Shown here piece by piece: positions 8,684 to 16,992 of a stretch of DNA of 64,000 nucleotides; within the stretch, counting starts at the first letter, position 1; each line of letters begins with the position of its first letter. The stretch is from CANDOC01 sp965261725 (lineage in GTDB: Bacteria > Pseudomonadota > Gammaproteobacteria > Pseudomonadales > Endozoicomonadaceae). The notes under the pieces are model-generated. The model saw nothing but the letters and a program-made list of their open reading frames with translations, had not been told where the DNA came from and searched no databases. Made by a program: the position numbers and the translations under genes. The stretch covers positions 186,001 to 250,000 of the forward strand of contig CBDHDU010000034.1 of NCBI GenBank assembly GCA_965261725.1, in the 5' to 3' direction.

Positions 8684-8908
8684 CTAATGATTTTTAAAAT
8701 GCTGGCGTATCAGCAGCTCCAGTTGGTCAAACCGTTCATCCATTTGTTTAAATCGCTTGTCGACTTGTTTAAACCGCTCCCGCTGCTCATTCAGAATCAG
8801 CGAAACCACACCATGGGTAGCATCGATAATGACATTCTGGTCATGAAACGCTTTTTCCAGCTGTTCGACTTTTTGCTCAACAATAGTAACGCGCTGTTCC
8901 AGTGACAT
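8684..8908 (-). CDS. Small coiled-coil protein, function unknown
   Basis: The 74-residue protein is almost entirely heptad-like: VEQKVEQLEKAF at the start and RFKQVDKRFKQMDERFDQLELLIRQHF at the end, with an FKQVDKRFKQMDERF internal near-repeat. It resembles the small coiled-coil proteins often annotated as SlyX-like or DUF-type, but no specific family can be assigned. A modest AAGAGA sequence precedes the ATG. It lies between the kinase gene and the flagellin repeat. Confidence 0.5.
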   Translation of the reverse strand: MSLEQRVTIVEQKVEQLEKAFHDQNVIIDATHGVVSLILNEQRERFKQVDKRFKQMDERFDQLELLIRQHFKNH

Positions 8909-8952
8909 ATTGCTTATCTCTTGTTGTTAGCCGTGAAATCAGCATAGCACAG

Positions 8953-9036
8953 GCTTCCGGCTTTCAGCTGCCAGCTGCCAGTGGCTGCGTATTACTCGAT
9001 CCGCCGGAAGCTGACAGCCAGCAGCTGAAAGCCGAA
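8953..9036. repeat. Extragenic repeat, copy 1, upstream of flagellin
   Basis: This roughly 80-bp GC-rich unit contains CAGCTGCCAGCTGCCAG, ACTCGATCC, CCGGAAGCT and GCAGCTGAAAGCCGAA. Its two ends (CGGCTTTCAGCTGC and GCAGCTGAAAGCCG) are inverted copies of each other, so it can fold back. A second copy in the opposite orientation lies just after the flagellin gene. Confidence 0.75.
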
Positions 9037-9157
9037 CTTCGTTAACTACTTATAAAAAATAATTTAACTTCCATAAATAACAGACGACTCCTGTAGTGAA
9101 TGTAAAAAGACTGCTCTTACCAGGCAGTCAAAACCAAACACCTGAGGAGCTTTTCCC

Positions 9158-10297
9158 GTGCTGTCTATCAATACCAACACCTCCGCGCTGATGGCGCAGA
9201 ACAACGTATCCCAGACCCAGAACAACATGACGACCAGCATGGAACGTCTGTCTACCGGTCTGCGCATCAACTCCGCTTCCGACGATGCGGCGGGCATGCA
9301 GATTGCCAACCGTATGGAAACCCAGATCAACGGTATGGACGTTGCCATGCGTAACGCCAACGATGCCATCTCCATGGCACAGACCGCTGAAGGTGCGATG
9401 GTTGAAACCACCAACATGATGAACCGTATGCGTGATCTGTCCCTGCAGTCTGCTAACGCGACTAACACCGAGGCAGATCGCAAGGCAATGCAGGCAGAAG
9501 TTGATCAGCTCAATGACCAAATTGATGATATTGCTACGCAAACCAACTTTGCAGGTATTAGCTTACTGAACGGAGAGCAAACTTTTTCTTTTCAGGTTGG
9601 CGCAAACGCCAATGAAACCATCGAGTTTTCTCTGTCGGATATGAAATCTGGTGCACTTGGCGGTGAAGTAGCTACCGCAGATATCACTACTCTTATGGAT
9701 TTCTCGGGTGATAATGATACCTTGAAGGATCCTGTTTCAATTACTTTTCAAACCGATGGTCCAGACGCAGACAATGATGGCACTCCTGATAGCTATAACG
9801 ATGAAATCACCGTTGAGCTGACCGCAGGGATGACACGAGAAGAGGTTGTGGAAGAATTCGATCAGGTTAGTGGTGTGTCTGCTGGTATTGGTGAGTTAGA
9901 TGAAATCATTCTAACCGGTAGTGGGTTAGGTGACTATGATCAGATTAATGGGGATACCGGTGTCGATATTACCAAAGCAAATAAATATCTGGATGAGATC
10001 GATCTGACTACTCAGGCTGGAGCTCAGGAAGCTATTGTAATTCTGGATAACGCTTTGGCTCAGGTAGACGAAGAACGCGCCGAGCTGGGTGCGGTTCAAA
10101 ACCGTCTGGACTACACCATCGCTAACCTGCAGAACACTCAGGAAAACCTGACTACTTCTCAGAGCCGTATTCAGGACGTGGACTTCGCTAAGGAAACCAC
10201 TGAACTGACCAAGAGCCAGATGATGATGCAGGCCGGTACTACTGTCCTGGCGCAGACCAAGCAGATGCCTCAGTACGCGGTTCAGCTGCTCGGCTAA
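9158..10297 (+). CDS. fliC: Flagellin (lateral-type, lafA-like)
   Basis: The 379-residue flagellin has the conserved N-terminal D0/D1 helices (MLSINTNTSALMAQNN, MERLSTGLRINSASDDAAGMQIANRM) and C-terminal helices (AELGAVQNRLDYTIANLQNTQENL, AGTTVLAQTKQMPQYAVQLLG). The start is GTG, supported by TGAGGAG at 9142-9149; no nearby ATG fits. The central region (about 150-310) is Asp-rich and includes DADNDGTPDSYND, a calcium-loop-like motif. Codon use differs along the gene: the ends favour ctg, acc and ggt as in highly expressed genes, while the centre is ordinary. Gene order downstream matches lateral flagellar clusters. A 6-bp-stem leader hairpin lies at 9109-9129. Confidence 0.95.
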   Translation: MLSINTNTSALMAQNNVSQTQNNMTTSMERLSTGLRINSASDDAAGMQIANRMETQINGMDVAMRNANDAISMAQTAEGAMVETTNMMNRMRDLSLQSANATNTEADRKAMQAEVDQLNDQIDDIATQTNFAGISLLNGEQTFSFQVGANANETIEFSLSDMKSGALGGEVATADITTLMDFSGDNDTLKDPVSITFQTDGPDADNDGTPDSYNDEITVELTAGMTREEVVEEFDQVSGVSAGIGELDEIILTGSGLGDYDQINGDTGVDITKANKYLDEIDLTTQAGAQEAIVILDNALAQVDEERAELGAVQNRLDYTIANLQNTQENLTTSQSRIQDVDFAKETTELTKSQMMMQAGTTVLAQTKQMPQYAVQLLG

Positions 10298-10303
10298 TGC
10301 CTC

Positions 10304-10376
10304 TTTAGCTTTCGGCTTTTAGCTGCTAGCTTCCGGTAGGATCGAGTGAATCGGTCTGCTGGCAGCTGGCAGTCCT
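10304..10376. repeat. Extragenic repeat, copy 2 (inverted), downstream of flagellin
   Basis: The reverse complement of this stretch aligns with copy 1 through GCCAGCTGCCAG, ACTCGATCC, CCGGAAGCT, GCAGCT and AAAGCCGAA, with a 6-7-bp gap. The two copies face each other across fliC. It lies 7 bp after the flagellin stop and may also serve as its terminator hairpin, although no T-run follows. Confidence 0.75.
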
Positions 10377-10548
10377 CCCACTATAAAACTTCATATAACC
10401 CCTCGCCTCTGATAGTTCCCACTTCTTCAATTATTACGAACGAACTATTTATCCGTTTCCGATTGGAAAGGTTGCACGTTGGTTGCTAGTTTTCGTCTGG
10501 CATGATGTTTTGTACGTCAACTGACTTTTTGTTAGTTAAAAGTAATAC

Positions 10549-10584
10549 GGATAGCTAAATGGATAGCTAAATGGATAGTTAAAT
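10549..10584 (+). repeat. Three tandem 12-bp repeats forming the translation start of the sphingomyelinase gene
   Basis: GGATAGCTAAAT occurs at 10549, 10561 and, with one change (GGATAGTTAAAT), at 10573. In the frame of the downstream gene this reads ATG-GAT-AGC-TAA, ATG-GAT-AGT-TAA, then the real ATG at 10583. Two three-codon minicistrons therefore lie in frame, head to tail, directly before the gene. No Shine-Dalgarno sequence precedes the real ATG. Confidence 0.8.
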
Positions 10585-11740
10585 GAGTAGCCTTGTTTTT
10601 TGGGGCAATCCTGAAAGATTTATTGCTCGCCTTATTTTGCTGTTCTGCTGCCTTTTTATTGAAACCGCTATTGGCAAGGATAAACCTGATGTCGATGGTG
10701 AGAGTCGTGTGCCGCGTTCTGAATTAACGCTGCTTGCTTATAATATTATGCAGCTTCCTCATCAGAGCTGGGGGCAGTATGAGCGTGCTGAACGGCTGAA
10801 TGATGCGCTGCTGGGGTTGGATATAAACCCGGATGTGATGGTGTTCAGTGAAGTGTTTACTGATCATGCTTATACGCAGCTTCAAAAGCTGACCGGTTAT
10901 GAATATATCACACCGGTGCTGGGTAAGGTTTGCTGCTGCTCGGCTGATGGTGGCTGGGACTCAGTGTCCGGAAACTGTTCTACACGGTATGGCGTTTACC
11001 GGGGCGGGATTGTGATTGTCAGTCGCTACCCTATTAAAAGTCAGCATGCTTATGTTTTTAATACGACGCAGTATCGAACCTATGATTACTATGCCAATAA
11101 AGGCGCAGTCTACGTTGAGATAGAAATTGCGGGTTACAGATATCATATTGTCGGCACTCATACGCAAGCTGATCATACCGGTTTTGATGCTGAGGAATCA
11201 CATCAGGTACGTGTAGAACAGCTAAAAGAAATACGGCAATGGATTGATGGCTTTGGAATATCTGAGGATCAACCGGTTATTGTCTGTGGTGACCTGAATA
11301 TCCCGCACGATGACACTCGGCTGAAGCAGTTGTTTGAAGAAACCCTGGGGGCGGTGTGTAAGCTTGAAGAAACTGCGAATAGCGATTATGTGCACTCTTA
11401 TTCGGAGAGTAACTGGTTGACCAGAGGGTACCTTGACTATGTCAAGTTTCCGGAGAGAAAAGGCTATAACAAAACGCTGGATTATATTGTATCGCTGACT
11501 GGGTACCTGCAACCTTCATATCCGGCTACACAGAGCGTGGTTTATCCAAAAGCGACTAGTCGCTGGAACTGGCCTTATCTGGAGGGTGTCTGGAAAGATG
11601 GTGAGAAGTACCTTTCTCGCTGGAGCTGGCGTTACATTAGGGGGACATGGACTGAAGAGGGTAACTGTTTTCTCCATGATGGTCATACCGATGAAATCTC
11701 TGATCACTATCCTGTGTATATCAGGCTTCCGTATCAGTGA
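10583..11740 (+). CDS. Secreted sphingomyelinase C (EEP superfamily)
   Basis: The 385-residue protein resembles Bacillus-type neutral sphingomyelinase C, which hydrolyses sphingomyelin to ceramide and phosphocholine. It has a signal peptide (about 10-31). Catalytic motifs are YNIMQLP (N54), FSEVF (E90), GTHTQA (H193), GDLNI (D237, N239), LDYI (D300) and SDHYPV (D374, H375). WGQYERA and YRGGIVIVSRYPI also match the family. Before the last motif, residues about 327-362 hold two similar aromatic segments (SRWNWPYLEGVWKDGE and SRWSWRYIRGTWTEEG) at the position of the family's membrane-binding hairpin. The gene lies alone between flagellin and flaG. A host-membrane-directed role is likely but inferred. 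Confidence 0.9.
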   Translation: MSSLVFWGNPERFIARLILLFCCLFIETAIGKDKPDVDGESRVPRSELTLLAYNIMQLPHQSWGQYERAERLNDALLGLDINPDVMVFSEVFTDHAYTQLQKLTGYEYITPVLGKVCCCSADGGWDSVSGNCSTRYGVYRGGIVIVSRYPIKSQHAYVFNTTQYRTYDYYANKGAVYVEIEIAGYRYHIVGTHTQADHTGFDAEESHQVRVEQLKEIRQWIDGFGISEDQPVIVCGDLNIPHDDTRLKQLFEETLGAVCKLEETANSDYVHSYSESNWLTRGYLDYVKFPERKGYNKTLDYIVSLTGYLQPSYPATQSVVYPKATSRWNWPYLEGVWKDGEKYLSRWSWRYIRGTWTEEGNCFLHDGHTDEISDHYPVYIRLPYQ

Positions 11741-11811
11741 TTGCTCTCCGGAATTTAATCTTCCCGTTAAAGTGACGACTCCCTAAATAACAATTAACTC
11801 ACGGGGGTGGT

Positions 11812-12150
11812 GTGTCTTCTCTTATTGAGCCTGTTGTATCGGGTGCTGAGCCAGACCGTATTGAGCCAATAGTGCCGGCACAACCTCTTCGTGCGGTTGA
11901 TGCTGATCAATTGCCGTATATCCCTCTACAAAAAGGGGAAAGAAATTTCCCCACATTGTGTCGGCTGATCAGGGCAATGAAAAAACTGCTGGCGTCCAGC
12001 GATCTTACCTGTGAAGCGGGGATGCTTCAGGGCGATATTGTTATTGATTTAAAAGATGACGATGGCCGTGTTATCCGGCGGTTAACTGTAGATCAGGCCA
12101 TTGCGCTGGTTAATGGGGAAGACCGGGGAAGCTTTGATTTTGAGGCCTGA
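11812..12150 (+). CDS. flaG: FlaG-like flagellar protein
   Basis: The 112-residue protein starts at GTG, supported by GGGGGTGG immediately upstream. A disordered Pro-rich N-terminus precedes a C-terminal region (GDIVIDLKDDDGRVIRRLTVDQAIALVN) that fits the FlaG pattern of a beta hairpin with D-x-G-x-V-I-R. FlaG genes sit between flagellin and fliD in many gammaproteobacteria and affect filament length. Similarity is confined to the C-terminal part, so the assignment leans on position. Confidence 0.7.
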   Translation: MSSLIEPVVSGAEPDRIEPIVPAQPLRAVDADQLPYIPLQKGERNFPTLCRLIRAMKKLLASSDLTCEAGMLQGDIVIDLKDDDGRVIRRLTVDQAIALVNGEDRGSFDFEA

Positions 12151-12264
12151 ATCAATCGCTTTTCTGTCTGGCACAGTCATTGCTTAAACCCCCTGAAGCG
12201 GTTACAGGCTTAACGTTAGAAAGCGCCCTGCAGCTGAACAGAACTGGAAGTGAGTAGTTAAAGT

Positions 12265-13704
12265 ATGTCGTCTCTGACAATGCCGGGCATGGGTTCCGGT
12301 CTGGATATTAACTCCATGGTGCAGGTCATGGTTATGGCCGACCTTGAGCCAAAAATGAACCAGCTGCAGCGGCAGGAGAACGACATCAATGAAGAGCTGG
12401 CGGCACTGAGCCAGCTGGAATCTTCCATTAATACTTTCCTTGATGTCGTTACTCCGTTGCAGGATCCGCAGACTTTCGGTGCCATGAAGGTTGTGTATGG
12501 TGTTGACTCGGAAGACTATTTCTCTATTACACCGGGGGAAGGTGTTGTTCCCGGTACTTATAACCTGCGGGTAGAACAACTGGCTGTTGCTCAGAAGCAG
12601 ACTTTCCAGATTGGCGATGCTGAAAGTATGCAGCCGGGCACGTATACGATCGGTATTGGCGAAGATAGTTTTGATGTCGAGATTGCTGCGGATGATACCC
12701 AGCAGGATGTTGTCGACCAGATTAACAATCACGCCGATAACCCCGGTGTCAGTGCCAACATTGTTAATGGTCAGGATGATCAGGGTAATCCTACAACTTA
12801 CCTGACACTGACTTCCGATAAGACGGGTGAAGAAAATGCCTTCACTGTAAAAGATTCTGATGGTAATGCGGTCACACCATCCTCTCAAATCGAAGCCAAA
12901 GATGCTGTGCTTTATGTCGACGGTGTTCGTATCCAAAGCTCAAGCAATGAGATTGATGATGCCATTCCGGGTATGACCATCAATCTGAAGGATGTGACCG
13001 AAGGCGAAGTTTACGATTTCACCATCGAATCAGATACCGAAACCATGACCACATCCATCAATGCGTTTGTGGATGCATGGAATGTGCTGATGGATGATAT
13101 CAGCGGTTTGCTCAGCGGTCCGATTGGTGAAGCGCGCCCGGCACTGGCGGGCGACACCATGACCATGAACCTGCAGCGTCAGCTGCGTACCGGTCTCAGC
13201 ACCTTCACCAATCCCAGTGGCAGCGCCCAATACAAGACACTGGCTGATATTGGTATCACGACTGATCTGAACGGTAATCTGGAAGTCGATGACACCAAAC
13301 TACAGGAAGCGTTGACCGAGCGCCCCGGTGATGTATCCGATATGTTCACCGGTTCCAACGGTTTGTTTACCCAGATGCAGGATCTGCTGGAAGTTTATGT
13401 GGGCACTGATGGTGGAGATGATGAAGAAGAAGAGACGCCGGAAGATGGCACAACACCACCCGCTGAAGGTGAGATGTCGATTGCTTCCGATAGTTCATCT
13501 TCTTCCGGCAGTGATAGTGGCCTGATTCAGGAACGTGTTGATTCTCTAAATGATGATCTGACTGATTTGGATGAAGACTGGGAACAACTGGAACGTCGTC
13601 AGGAACAGTTGGAAACACGTTACAGTTCAGAGCTGATTGCAATGGATCTTGCCATTGCTGAAATGAACAACACCATGAACGCCATGATGTACATGATGGT
13701 CTGA
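12265..13704 (+). CDS. fliD: Flagellar filament cap protein FliD (LafB-like)
   Basis: The 479-residue protein has the FliD N-terminal signature (MSSLTMPGMGSGLDINSMVQVMV) and helical coiled ends. Its middle domains carry VVPGTYNLRVEQLAVAQKQTF and the TYLTLTSDKTGEENAF segment. It caps the filament tip and guides flagellin assembly. Residues about 384-425 form a Glu/Asp/Ser-rich low-complexity insert (GGDDEEEETPEDG and SDSSSSSGSDSG) just before the C-terminal coiled coil, which is unusual for the family. The fliS gene follows 36 bp downstream. Confidence 0.95.
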   Translation: MSSLTMPGMGSGLDINSMVQVMVMADLEPKMNQLQRQENDINEELAALSQLESSINTFLDVVTPLQDPQTFGAMKVVYGVDSEDYFSITPGEGVVPGTYNLRVEQLAVAQKQTFQIGDAESMQPGTYTIGIGEDSFDVEIAADDTQQDVVDQINNHADNPGVSANIVNGQDDQGNPTTYLTLTSDKTGEENAFTVKDSDGNAVTPSSQIEAKDAVLYVDGVRIQSSSNEIDDAIPGMTINLKDVTEGEVYDFTIESDTETMTTSINAFVDAWNVLMDDISGLLSGPIGEARPALAGDTMTMNLQRQLRTGLSTFTNPSGSAQYKTLADIGITTDLNGNLEVDDTKLQEALTERPGDVSDMFTGSNGLFTQMQDLLEVYVGTDGGDDEEEETPEDGTTPPAEGEMSIASDSSSSSGSDSGLIQERVDSLNDDLTDLDEDWEQLERRQEQLETRYSSELIAMDLAIAEMNNTMNAMMYMMV

Positions 13705-13739
13705 TTCGGTTCAGGGAAGAAATACGGCAGGTATAAGTT

Positions 13740-14132
13740 ATGAGAAATATGCAGGCACTGAACGCCTATCAGAACAATCACACAGAACATCAGGCCGCTG
13801 TCGCCAGTCCTTACCGGCTGGTGCAGATGTTGTTTGAGTCTCTGCTCGATAACCTGTCCCGCACCCGTGGTGCGATGGAGCGGAAAGATTTCGCCATGAA
13901 GGGCAAGTATCTGGGCAAATGTCTGGATATTCTGGCGGCACTGCGTACCGGTTTGGATGTTGAAGGTGGCGGTGAGGTGGCCGGTAACCTTAACAACCTT
14001 TACCAGTATTGCAGCGAACGCCTGACCCGGGCCAATCTTAGCAATGATGCTGAAATTCTGGATGAAGTTGCCGGGATTCTGACTGAAATAAAATCCGGCT
14101 GGGATCAGCTTGAGGATTCCTTAAATGGATAA
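13740..14132 (+). CDS. fliS: Flagellin export chaperone FliS (LafC-like)
   Basis: The 130-residue helical protein begins MQALNAYQNNHTEHQAAVASPYRLVQMLFESLLDNLSRTRGAM after a few residues, the typical FliS flagellin-binding N-terminus. FliS binds the C-terminal helices of flagellin in the cytoplasm and prevents premature assembly. The 3' end overlaps the next gene by 8 bp, consistent with one operon. Confidence 0.95.
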   Translation: MRNMQALNAYQNNHTEHQAAVASPYRLVQMLFESLLDNLSRTRGAMERKDFAMKGKYLGKCLDILAALRTGLDVEGGGEVAGNLNNLYQYCSERLTRANLSNDAEILDEVAGILTEIKSGWDQLEDSLNG

Positions 14133-14451
14133 AGCTGAACAGCAGAAAGCGCTGCGTAAATACCTGCACGATTTACGACAGGCGCATGCCAATAAAAAAT
14201 GGGATGCACTGACGCCGATTGATCGCCGGATTAACCAGCTGGTTAATCAGCTGAAAGCTCAGTCCGAAGATGGCAAGTGCCCTGAAGTTTTTCGTCCGCT
14301 GATGGATACGCTGATTGATGAGTATCGTGCAGTCATAAAAGATTGCTCTCAGGCGCGTGATCGCGTGAAAGAAAAGATGGGCAATATGCGCCACTCCAAA
14401 CATGCCATGGAAGCTTACAAGGTAAGCATTATGGCCGGAGAGCGCGCCTGA
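14125..14451 (+). CDS. FliT-like flagellar chaperone (LafD-like)
   Basis: The 108-residue, helix-rich, charged protein lies between fliS and fliK, overlapping fliS by 8 bp and fliK by 1 bp. Size and position match FliT/LafD, the chaperone for FliD. The sequence itself is weakly conserved (RRINQLVNQLKAQSEDGKCPEVFRPLMDTLIDEYRAVIKDC), so the assignment rests mainly on gene order. Confidence 0.7.
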   Translation: MDKAEQQKALRKYLHDLRQAHANKKWDALTPIDRRINQLVNQLKAQSEDGKCPEVFRPLMDTLIDEYRAVIKDCSQARDRVKEKMGNMRHSKHAMEAYKVSIMAGERA

Positions 14452-15752
14452 TGTCCGGGCTGAATAATCTGCAGCTGCTTGCTCCCAGAGGTGCAACATT
14501 CGGCGAGGCTGGTCGAACGTTAGAAATCGCAGGCGGTCAGCGACAAGGTTCTGGACGTGAACACTTTTCTACTGCACTGCAACAGTTTCAGCAACCCGTG
14601 CTTCCGCAGCAGGGTACTGAAAACATGCTGGCGCAACTAGACGACGAAACGCTGCTGCAACTGAAAGATCAGCTCGAAAATGCGCTTGAGGATTATCTTG
14701 AGCAGGGGGAGTCAGAGCTACAGGAACGTGTTGATCCGGCGCTGAGTCCTCAAAGCGATAATGTATCCCGTCAGGATATTGAAATGTTACTCGGGCGCTG
14801 GCAGTTACAGCGTGATAATGCCGGGCAGCAATCAGGTGAACACACTGTCATTAAAGACTCTGTTGTTGAAAACCCTGAAGATAAACCTGACCGGTTGCTT
14901 TCCCCGGCACTGAAAGCTGCCCTGGCTAAGGCGATGTCTGGTCTGGAACTCAATGCGGGCATTGCAGTCGTTGATAAGCCTGCTTCTCCGGCTGCCGTTG
15001 AGCGTTTGGAACTTCACCCGGAATTAACAGCAGGTCTGCGTGAAAAAGCAGCCGGGACTACGCTGGAAAAAAATATTGATAGCATCAAAGTGCCACCTGC
15101 GGTAAAACAGGATACTGCAACGCAGGTTCAGGCAAACTTTGAACGTATGCTCGCAGGTCTGACAGCGGAAACGGTCAGCTCTGAGAGTGTTGTTAATAAA
15201 GTTTTGCAGCCTGCCGGTTTGTCGACTGATGCCGGAATGGCTGCCCGTCCGCTATTGAATTCGCCAACATCGACCGTTCTTTCTTCTCATATCCAACCAC
15301 CACAGGCGCAACCTGTTCAGCAACAGTTGTCGTTAACTGGTGATATGGCCCGCTGGAGTGAAGCGCTGGGTGAGAAGTTAGCTGTACTCGCAGGGCAGGG
15401 ACAACAGGAAGCCCGTATACGACTGGATCCACCCGAGTTGGGGAAGCTGGGGATTAATCTGTCGTTGGATGGTAATGAGCTTTCTGTGCGTTTCCAGACG
15501 GCGGTAGCGCCGGTGCGGGAAATGATTGAATCCCGGTTTGAGCAACTCAGAGCATCTTTGAGTAATCAGGGACTGGAGCTGGTGAGTGTTGATGTTGATT
15601 CCGGGCAGCAGCAAGGAAAGCATTCGCGGGAGCCGGAAACAGCGCTTCCTGATCAAGATCAATCGCTTTCGGTGGCAGAAAGTGACGATTCTCTACCGGA
15701 TGATATTACGCCACAGTTAAGACCGATCCACTTACTGGACGCTTTTGTCTGA
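14451..15752 (+). CDS. fliK: Flagellar hook-length control protein FliK (LafE-like)
   Basis: The 433-residue protein has a long variable, Gln-rich N-terminal ruler region. A C-terminal FliK domain (about 300-395) shows RWSEALGEKLAVLAGQGQQEARIRLDPPELGKLGINLSL and ESRFEQLRASLSNQGLELVSVDV. The LDPPELG motif is diagnostic for the specificity-switch domain that contacts FlhB. The start codon overlaps the stop of the preceding gene (TGATG). Confidence 0.93.
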   Translation: MSGLNNLQLLAPRGATFGEAGRTLEIAGGQRQGSGREHFSTALQQFQQPVLPQQGTENMLAQLDDETLLQLKDQLENALEDYLEQGESELQERVDPALSPQSDNVSRQDIEMLLGRWQLQRDNAGQQSGEHTVIKDSVVENPEDKPDRLLSPALKAALAKAMSGLELNAGIAVVDKPASPAAVERLELHPELTAGLREKAAGTTLEKNIDSIKVPPAVKQDTATQVQANFERMLAGLTAETVSSESVVNKVLQPAGLSTDAGMAARPLLNSPTSTVLSSHIQPPQAQPVQQQLSLTGDMARWSEALGEKLAVLAGQGQQEARIRLDPPELGKLGINLSLDGNELSVRFQTAVAPVREMIESRFEQLRASLSNQGLELVSVDVDSGQQQGKHSREPETALPDQDQSLSVAESDDSLPDDITPQLRPIHLLDAFV

Positions 15753-15771
15753 CCTGAATAATGAGCCAATA

Positions 15772-16221
15772 ATGAAACAGATTCAGAAGTACTGCTCTTA
15801 TCTCAAACCTATCGCAATGGTTGCAACCTTGTCTGTATCTGCAGTGACATTAACGGGCTGCGACTTCTTTGACTTTGGTGGTGAGGCTGCTGCAAGTGTT
15901 TCGCTGGAACCTATGTACTACGAAGTAAGTCCGATCGTAGTGAATCTTGGTGGTATTGGCAGTACGCGTTATTTGAAGGTTACACCGGTACTGGTGACCA
16001 GCTATATCGATCTCTATGAGCAGTTTGATAAGAAAACGCCCCTCGTCAGAAATACGATGATCAATCTGTTGCGTGAAGAAACTGCAGAAACGCTGCTGGC
16101 TAAAGATGGTTTTGAAACGACCCGCCAGAAAGCGATCACTGAATTGCGTGAAGTGCTGCTGCGTGATACGGGTGTTCAGGCGTTGGGCGATGTCCTTTTT
16201 TCCGAGTTTGTTGTTCAGTAA
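15772..16221 (+). CDS. fliL: FliL-like flagellar basal-body protein with a lipoprotein signal (LafF-like)
   Basis: The ATG at 15772 gives 149 residues; a TTG at 15745, overlapping fliK, is an alternative start. The C-terminal two thirds match FliL: VSPIVVNLGGIGSTRYLKVTPVLV, then TMINLLREETAETLLAKDGFETTRQKAITELREVL. The N-terminus reads as a signal sequence ending in the lipobox LTGC (about residues 27-30) rather than the single membrane anchor usual for FliL. It may therefore be a lipoprotein. FliL supports stator function, and stator genes lie downstream. Confidence 0.85.
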   Translation: MKQIQKYCSYLKPIAMVATLSVSAVTLTGCDFFDFGGEAAASVSLEPMYYEVSPIVVNLGGIGSTRYLKVTPVLVTSYIDLYEQFDKKTPLVRNTMINLLREETAETLLAKDGFETTRQKAITELREVLLRDTGVQALGDVLFSEFVVQ

Positions 16222-16227
16222 CAGATC

Positions 16228-16992
16228 ATGTCATCTGCTCAATGTCGTGCAATTAGTCAGTACGGAGCTGACATCGTTTCAGCTTACGGCTGCACCAGAG
16301 ATCAATGGGTGCAGCAACAGGTGCTGCAACATGCGGATATGGTTAAACGAATAGCCATACATCTGAATGACCGTCTGGATGGGGGTGCTGAACTGGACGA
16401 GTTGGTTCAGGTTGGCTTTATCGGGCTGCTGGAAGCGGCACGACGTTATGATGCTGCTGACGGCGTTCCTTTTGAAGCTTTTGCTCTGAGTCGTGTCCGT
16501 GGCGCAATGATTGATGAGTTGCGCCGCAACGACTGGTGCCCGCGCACATTACGCCGTCAGGCAGCAGATATTCGCAGAGCGAGATCGTCACTGGAACAGC
16601 AGGGGCTACCCCGGACAGACAGTAATATGGCGACTCTGCTTGGATTTGAAATCAGTGAGTATCAGCAAATCTGTTCGCGTCTGGACAGTACCCGCCTGAT
16701 GAGTCTTGAAACGCTGCAGGAGGACCGGGGGGATCAGTTACCTGTTGCCGACAGTGTTGATCAGTCAGATTCTGCTGCACAGACAACTTTTCAGCTCCGT
16801 CAGAGTAAGGCGCTGGCGGCTGCTATTGAGCAACTACCTGAACGTGAACAGCTATTGTTGTCGCTGTACTACGAGCACGAGCTTAATCAGAAGGAGATTG
16901 CCCGGGTGCTTGAAATTACAGAGGCCCGGGTTTGTCAGCTACGCAAGCAGTCACATAAAAAATTAAGGACATTCATGGCCGACTGGTCCTGA
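16228..16992 (+). CDS. fliA: Flagellar sigma-28 factor (FliA/LafS-like)
   Basis: The 254-residue sigma-70 family protein has region 2 (LDELVQVGFIGLLEAARRYDAADGVPFEAFALSRVRGAMIDELRRNDWCPRTLRRQ) and region 4 with its helix-turn-helix (LNQKEIARVLEITEARVCQLRKQSHKKLR). It matches FliA. Its location inside the late flagellar operon, after fliL and before motAB, is the LafS position of lateral systems. It should direct the flagellin and motor promoters of this cluster. The ATG lies 6 bp after the fliL stop. Confidence 0.93.
   Translation: MSSAQCRAISQYGADIVSAYGCTRDQWVQQQVLQHADMVKRIAIHLNDRLDGGAELDELVQVGFIGLLEAARRYDAADGVPFEAFALSRVRGAMIDELRRNDWCPRTLRRQAADIRRARSSLEQQGLPRTDSNMATLLGFEISEYQQICSRLDSTRLMSLETLQEDRGDQLPVADSVDQSDSAAQTTFQLRQSKALAAAIEQLPEREQLLLSLYYEHELNQKEIARVLEITEARVCQLRKQSHKKLRTFMADWS

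Noticed and set aside
9030..9150. Sigma-28 promoter for flagellin
   Set aside because: No stretch matched TAAA-N15-GCCGATAA well enough to place it with confidence.
12202..12936. 244-codon frame antisense to fliD
   Set aside because: It is a shadow of the fliD frame with no ribosome site or recognisable domain.
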